Below, piece after piece: positions 59,748 through 64,000 of a stretch of DNA of 64,000 nt; position 1 is the stretch's first letter; every line of letters starts with the position of its first letter. Source of the DNA: G963665925 sp963678925 (GTDB lineage: Bacteria > Bacillota > Clostridia > Peptostreptococcales > Acidaminobacteraceae); contig OY787533.1 of assembly GCA_963678925.1 (NCBI GenBank), forward strand, positions 1,860,001 to 1,924,000. The letters run 5' to 3'. A program made the translations under genes and the position numbers. The notes under the pieces are model-generated. The model ran no database searches and had not been told where the DNA came from. It saw only the letters and a list, made by a program, of their open reading frames with translations.

Positions 59748-59780
59748 AAAAATTCTGAACATAGCGTTCAGAATTTTTTA
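59748..59780 (+). terminator. Terminator of the rRNA-tRNA operon
   Basis: AAATTCTGAAC / GTTCAGAATTT 11-bp stem followed by TTT, right behind tRNA-Gly. Confidence 0.88.
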
Positions 59781-60041
59781 TTTGGATGAATAACAGAGAT
59801 AATTCGGGTGCTGCAAAGAGCTGCTTAACTTCTTAAAAGAGAGGTGCGCTCAATGTATGGACCTTTTCGTGTATGGACAGACACTGGAGAGATCCGTCTT
59901 TGATGCTGTTTAGTAAATCTTTTGGCAGTGCATGCAATAATTAAGCAAATCATTAAAATAATGCTTATTTATAAGCATTTAACATTCTCTTAACTTTAAA
60001 AAATACAAATTATTTCAAAAAAACTGTACATTAAAAGAACA

Positions 60042-60230
60042 TTGCCTAAAATATTGCAAGAATTAAAAGATGAACTTTCACATAATCATGGTCGAATTGA
60101 ATGGCGGAATAGCTCATACCCATTGAAAATACTAGGGTTTGAAGATGTTTCCGCTTAATTGGACTTATTTGAAAACATGAATGTGAAAGATTTAAAAAAA
60201 TGGGATACATTTTTTCATTTGTATGTGTGA
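60042..60230 (+). pseudogene. Possible decayed coding fragment
   Basis: One plus frame reads protein-like for 38 codons (LPKILQELKDELSHNHGRIE...), meets TAA at 60156-60158, then continues in frame for 23 codons (...FENMNVKDLKKWDTFFHLYV). No RBS, promoter or family was recognised. It could equally be chance in AT-rich DNA. The rest of the 685-base gap 59746-60430 holds only a 16-codon frame with an RBS-like GAGAGG (59852-59902) and the promoter below. Confidence 0.25.
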
Positions 60231-60335
60231 AGACGGTAATTATAATGTATACATAATAATCCTTTTATTTAGATAAAGTACACAAAGAAAAAATGTAAAA
60301 TAGCCAAAAACGTTGGAAAATGAGCGTTTCTATCG

Positions 60336-60364
60336 TTGACACTCTATAGAAAGTGATATAGAAT
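60336..60364 (+). promoter_or_regulatory. Promoter of the GntR-type regulator gene
   Basis: TTGACA, 17-base spacer, TAGAAT; about 65 bases before the start codon. Confidence 0.75.
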
Positions 60365-60430
60365 AAGATAGCAGTTTAATGTACAGATATTTATACAATC
60401 GATGCGTAATATTTTGGAGGCATTTTTATA

Positions 60431-61093
60431 ATGGACCTTTTTGACCAGAAGAAGGAGAACAAGTCCTTAACTTCTATTATCTTTGAAAAAATTCGAGAAG
60501 ACATACTGAATGGTATGTACAATCCAGGTGAGAAAATCGTAGAGGCGAAATTGGCTGATGAACTGGGCGTTAGCCGAACACCTGTCCGAGAAGCTCTAAA
60601 GCAGTTAGAACTTGATGGTTTGGTTGAAAACATTCCAAACCGTGGCGTAATCGTTAAAGGTGTGACTGCTCAAGACATCATGGATATATATACTATTCGT
60701 GAGACTATTGAAGCTATTGCAGCTAAGTGGTCAGTAGAGAGAATGTCGCAGGAAGATTTGGACAGCCTCAAGGAAATTTACGAACTCATGGAATTCTATA
60801 CTTTCAAGAAAGACGTAGATAAAATCTTTGAACTGAACACAAAATTCCATGAACTGATTTATAGTGCAACGAATAGCCGCTTTCTTGAGCACGTGCTTAG
60901 AGACTTCCAGTTGTTTATCAAGAGCACGCGCTATGAGTCATTAAAGACAGAAGGCCGTATGGAGCACACGCTTAATGAGCATAAGGAGATCCTGGACGCT
61001 TTTATTGAAAGAGATCAGGATAAGGCAGTAGAAAAAATCATTGAGCATATCAGCCATTCTAAAGAGAACTTTGAAAGAAGACACGTACTGTAA
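60431..61093 (+). CDS. GntR family transcriptional regulator (FCD domain)
   Basis: The 220-residue FadR-subfamily regulator has an N-terminal winged HTH (8-72, LADELGVSRTPVREALKQLE) and an all-helical FCD ligand domain (80-212). The FCD metal-site pattern is visible as FHELIYSATNSRFLE and a later NEHKEILDA and EHISHS. It is a single gene with its own promoter and terminator, so its target is unknown; such proteins usually sense small carboxylates. Confidence 0.92.
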   Translation: MDLFDQKKENKSLTSIIFEKIREDILNGMYNPGEKIVEAKLADELGVSRTPVREALKQLELDGLVENIPNRGVIVKGVTAQDIMDIYTIRETIEAIAAKWSVERMSQEDLDSLKEIYELMEFYTFKKDVDKIFELNTKFHELIYSATNSRFLEHVLRDFQLFIKSTRYESLKTEGRMEHTLNEHKEILDAFIERDQDKAVEKIIEHISHSKENFERRHVL

Positions 61094-61097
61094 AAGT

Positions 61098-61123
61098 CAG
61101 CCCTGAGCAATCAGGGCTTTTTT
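61098..61123 (+). terminator. Terminator of the GntR-type gene
   Basis: AGCCCTGA / TCAGGGCT 8-bp stem, GCAA loop, followed by TTTTT. Confidence 0.88.
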
Positions 61124-61172
61124 ATTGCCTTAAAAGAGGATGTAGTTGAAGGGAATCAAAAAAGCATGTGTA

Positions 61173-61201
61173 TTGACGTTCTGCGTGGAAAGTAATAAAA
61201 T
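61173..61201 (+). promoter_or_regulatory. Promoter of niaR-nadA-nadB
   Basis: TTGACG, 17-base spacer, TAAAAT; about 55 bases before niaR. Confidence 0.7.
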
Positions 61202-61257
61202 GTTTTCGTTAACGTGATTGGACATATTCACGGCAAGGAAAATGAGAGGAGCGATTT

Positions 61258-61770
61258 ATGACGCAGTCGAGAAGAGATGCAATAATTGAATTGCTTCAAA
61301 CTGGGTCAGAGCCCGTAACAGGTTCATGCCTGGCTAAGAAATACGATGTTAGCCGTCAGGTGATAGTACAGGATATAGCTGTATTGAGAGCATCCGGCTA
61401 CAATATTGTTGCAGCATCGAACGGATATTTCATGCCAAGCGAAGTGAAAAAGGACCTGTTAATCAAGACGGTCGTGTGCCAGCATGACTGTTCAAGAATA
61501 GGCGATGAACTCAAGATTATGCTTGAATATGGCTGTAAGGTACTCAATGTCATTGTGGAGCATCCCGTATATGGTGAAATCATTGGTCAGCTGATGATTG
61601 ATTCAAAACGGTCTCTAATCGATTTTCTGAAAAAGGTAGAGACAGCTTCGGCACTCCCACTTTCAGCATTGACAGAGGGTGAACATATTCATACAATAGA
61701 GGTGCCGAGCGAAAAAATATATCAGGCGCTTGTGCGTGATCTACGGGAAAATGGTTTTATATCGGAATAG
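61258..61770 (+). CDS. niaR: NiaR, niacin-responsive transcriptional repressor
   Basis: NiaR represses NAD synthesis genes when nicotinate is present. The 170-residue protein has an HTH_11 domain (5-58, LAKKYDVSRQVIVQDIAVLR) and a 3H domain with the three conserved histidine sites QHDCSR, VEHPVYG and EGEHIHTIE, likely a metal/niacin site. RBS AGAGGAGCGATTT. It precedes nadA by about 90 bases; an operon with nadA-nadB implies self-control. Confidence 0.93.
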   Translation: MTQSRRDAIIELLQTGSEPVTGSCLAKKYDVSRQVIVQDIAVLRASGYNIVAASNGYFMPSEVKKDLLIKTVVCQHDCSRIGDELKIMLEYGCKVLNVIVEHPVYGEIIGQLMIDSKRSLIDFLKKVETASALPLSALTEGEHIHTIEVPSEKIYQALVRDLRENGFISE

Positions 61771-61859
61771 CCAATAAGCCTTTAAAGCGGCTTATTATTA
61801 TGCTTTGAGGTGACAAGACACCTGTGTATACAGTTGTCGGATTGAAAGGAATGACGAAT

Positions 61860-62774
61860 TTGGATCAAATCCATATGATAGAAGAAATAAAGAGACTGAA
61901 AAAAGAAAAGAATGCAATCATACTGGCGCATAACTATCAGATTCCTGAAGTTCAGGATGTTGCAGATGTCGTTGGGGATTCGTTGAAGCTCAGTCAGGTA
62001 GCGTCAGAAACTGACCACGACATGATTATCTTTTGCGGGGTTCACTTCATGGCTGAAAGTGCGAAAATCCTCAGTCCACAAAAAAAGGTTATTCTGCCTG
62101 TCATAGATGCAGGATGTCCAATGGCTGACATGGTCACTGGCGAAGATCTTAAGAAATTCAGGGATGAAAACCCGGGAGTTCCGGTTGTGACCTATGTGAA
62201 TTCTTCAGCAGAGGTTAAGGCCTACAGTGATATTTGCTGCACATCTTCAAATGCGGTTAAGGTTGTCGAGTCTCTGGGTGCTGAGAAAATCCTATTTGCG
62301 CCAGATAAGAATCTGGGCCACTACGTGCAGCAGCAAGTACCAGGCACGGAAATCATTCGATGGGATGGCTATTGTATCACCCATGAGCGTGTGAGACTTG
62401 AAGAACTCGAAGCTAATAAGGCAGCAAGACCGGACTCACCAATACTCATTCATCCGGAATGCAATCCTAAGCTTGTTGAGCGTGCGGACTTTGTGGGCAG
62501 TACGGCCCAAATCATAGAGCATGTGCGCAATTCAGACAAGAAGTCCTTTATCATAGGAACCGAAATGGGCATACTGCACACCCTGCGTAAGGAAAATCCG
62601 GACAAGGACTTCAGAATACTCTCAGGATTTCTCACATGCCACAATATGAAAAAGACATCTCTTGAGAATGTCTATACGGCACTAAAAGATGAAACATATG
62701 AAATTACTGTATCAGAGGAAATTCGTGTAAAGGCGTATGAAGCCCTTGAACGAATGCTCAGTGTAACCAGATAA
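61860..62774 (+). CDS. nadA: Quinolinate synthase NadA
   Basis: NadA condenses iminoaspartate with dihydroxyacetone phosphate into quinolinate using a [4Fe-4S] cluster. Seen: AIILAHNYQIPEVQDVAD (near residue 20), DAGCPMADM, CCTSSNAVKVV and GFLTCHNMKKTSL with the cluster cysteines. I prefer TTG at 61860 (MDQIHMIEEIKRL) behind AAAGGA, 304 residues; a GTG at 61824 is the alternative. The nadB start follows 13 bases after its stop. Confidence 0.95.
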   Translation: MDQIHMIEEIKRLKKEKNAIILAHNYQIPEVQDVADVVGDSLKLSQVASETDHDMIIFCGVHFMAESAKILSPQKKVILPVIDAGCPMADMVTGEDLKKFRDENPGVPVVTYVNSSAEVKAYSDICCTSSNAVKVVESLGAEKILFAPDKNLGHYVQQQVPGTEIIRWDGYCITHERVRLEELEANKAARPDSPILIHPECNPKLVERADFVGSTAQIIEHVRNSDKKSFIIGTEMGILHTLRKENPDKDFRILSGFLTCHNMKKTSLENVYTALKDETYEITVSEEIRVKAYEALERMLSVTR

Positions 62775-62787
62775 GCAGGTGAGGCAA

Positions 62788-64000
62788 ATGACACGACGGT
62801 ATCTAATGGATTTTGAAGCCGATATGGGCAACGAAAAGACGTATGACTGCATTGTCGTGGGATCAGGCATAGCCGGTCTTTATACAGCACTGTCCATAGC
62901 AGAGGACCTAAGGGTTCTTGTCGTTACCAAGTCGGTTCTGTCCGACAGTAACAGCAATCTGGCACAGGGTGGCATTGCTGCCGCTATGCATGCGGAGGAC
63001 GTGCCAATTCATATTGAAGATACATTGAAGGCTGGAAGTGCCTATAACGACTTTCAGGCAGTCAGTGTAATGATTGAAGAAGCCCATGAACGTATTCATG
63101 AGCTGCTTGATTTAGGTATAGAGCTGGACTGTGACGAAGAGGGCAATCTTCTCTCGACAAAGGAAGGCGGACACAGCACAAGGCGTGTTCTTCACTACAA
63201 GGACTATACCGGCGAAGCCGTCATTAAAGGACTTATTGAGGCGGCGCTTAAAAGAAAGAACATTGACTTCGCTCAACATACCACAGCCGTCGACATACTT
63301 GAACAGGATGGTCAGGCAGTCGGCATTTTAACCGTTCATAGGGGGATTAGAAAAGTGTTTGCAAGTCGTAATGTCGTACTCGCCACTGGGGGTGTCGGGG
63401 GACTGTATGAAGCGACTACAAACACAGGTATTCTAACAGGCGACGGACTGGGAATGGCACTGCGAGCACAGATATCGTTGAAGGACATGGAATTCATTCA
63501 ATTTCATCCGACTGCCTATTCAGATGGAAAGACAACCTTTCTGATTTCAGAGGCTGTTCGTGGGGAAGGCGGTCATCTGATCAATTCAGATGGGGAACGT
63601 TTTATGGAAGGCAAACATCCACTTAAGGAGCTTGCGCCTCGGGATGTCGTATCAAGGGCCATGTTTGACCAGATGCTAAGCGGAAAGACACTTTATCTTG
63701 ATGTGCGGCACTTAGGAAAGGACTATCTCGCAAAAAGATTTCCAACCATATACGAGAAATGCGTGAGCGTCGGCTACGACATGGCAGCAGTCCCTGTTCC
63801 AGTCAGGCCGGTCCAGCATTATATCATGGGTGGCATTGAGACAGATATGAAGGGAAATACGAGCATGCAAGGCCTTTATGCGTGCGGTGAAACTGCTTGT
63901 ACTGGAGTTCATGGAGCCAATAGACTGGCAAGCAACTCCCTGCTTGAAGGACTTGTGTTTGGAAAGCGTATTGCAAGTCAAATCAATGGGCTCAGAAATA
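62788..64000 (+). CDS. nadB: L-aspartate oxidase NadB (3' end cut by window edge)
   Basis: NadB oxidises L-aspartate to iminoaspartate for NadA. 404 codons are visible and open to the right edge. FAD site CIVVGSGIAGLYTAL, substrate-site motif STKEGGHSTRRV, FIQFHPTAYS, ISEAVRGEGGHLIN and MGGIETDMKGNTS are present. RBS AGGTGAGGC precedes the ATG. The missing part is the C-terminal helical domain; nadC may follow beyond the window. Confidence 0.96.
   Translation, partial: MTRRYLMDFEADMGNEKTYDCIVVGSGIAGLYTALSIAEDLRVLVVTKSVLSDSNSNLAQGGIAAAMHAEDVPIHIEDTLKAGSAYNDFQAVSVMIEEAHERIHELLDLGIELDCDEEGNLLSTKEGGHSTRRVLHYKDYTGEAVIKGLIEAALKRKNIDFAQHTTAVDILEQDGQAVGILTVHRGIRKVFASRNVVLATGGVGGLYEATTNTGILTGDGLGMALRAQISLKDMEFIQFHPTAYSDGKTTFLISEAVRGEGGHLINSDGERFMEGKHPLKELAPRDVVSRAMFDQMLSGKTLYLDVRHLGKDYLAKRFPTIYEKCVSVGYDMAAVPVPVRPVQHYIMGGIETDMKGNTSMQGLYACGETACTGVHGANRLASNSLLEGLVFGKRIASQINGLRN

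Overview
The window looks like the replication-origin region of a Gram-positive, Clostridia-type chromosome of moderate-to-low GC. The evidence is the gene order rpmH-oriC-dnaA-dnaN-yaaA-recF-gyrB-gyrA, with rnpA-yidD-yidC-jag-mnmE-mnmG-rsmG-noc-parA-parB running the other way. Strong AGGAGG-type ribosome binding sites, a large Alu-type SRP RNA and the order tadA-tRNA-Ser-SRP RNA-dnaX-ebfC-recR agree with this. Selenium accessory genes (yedF, DUF3343, yqeC) and a rsbV-rsbW-sigB operon are extra traits. I lean to the Fusibacter/Acidaminobacter side of Clostridia, but genus is inference only.

Layout. 1-11.7 kb (minus strand): gdpP (cut by the left edge), yybS, the rpsF-ssb-rpsR operon, a 129-bp tandem-repeat patch, a PLP aminotransferase, then an rRNA methyltransferase-yqeC-DUF5711-cvpA-yedF-DUF3343-DUF951 run and a Fur-box-controlled DUF2325 gene. 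11.9-23.6 kb (minus): hybrid histidine kinase, L25, recR-ebfC-dnaX translationally coupled to two large HD-GYP sensor genes, SRP RNA, tRNA-Ser, tadA. 23.8-30.2 kb (minus): tRNA-Arg, a four-gene cluster of two small HTH/coiled-coil proteins, a third coiled-coil protein and an anchored OmpA-domain protein, then a degenerate NtrC-like regulator, a BshB1-like deacetylase and a lipid kinase. 30.2-40.3 kb (minus): parS sites, parB-parA, noc, rsmG, mnmG, mnmE, jag, yidC, yidD, rnpA, rpmH. 40.4-49.7 kb (plus): bipartite oriC around dnaA, then dnaN to gyrA. 49.9-53.6 kb: an unknown membrane protein (minus) and a sigB-type operon (plus). 54.4-59.75 kb: a complete 16S-tRNA-Ala-23S-5S-tRNA-Leu-tRNA-Gly operon with tandem promoters. 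60.4-64 kb (plus): a GntR regulator and niaR-nadA-nadB for NAD synthesis, nadB cut by the right edge.

Working together. Replication starts between rpmH and dnaN; genes on both sides mostly point away from it. Segregation and division control sit beside it: ParA/ParB, three perfect parS sites (one is the stem of the parB terminator) and a Noc homologue, with one Noc-box-like palindrome 16 kb away behind gyrA. The HTH/coiled-coil plus OmpA-domain cluster is the best candidate for an undescribed system. It resembles in plan, though not demonstrably in sequence, a DNA-to-envelope tether such as RacA.
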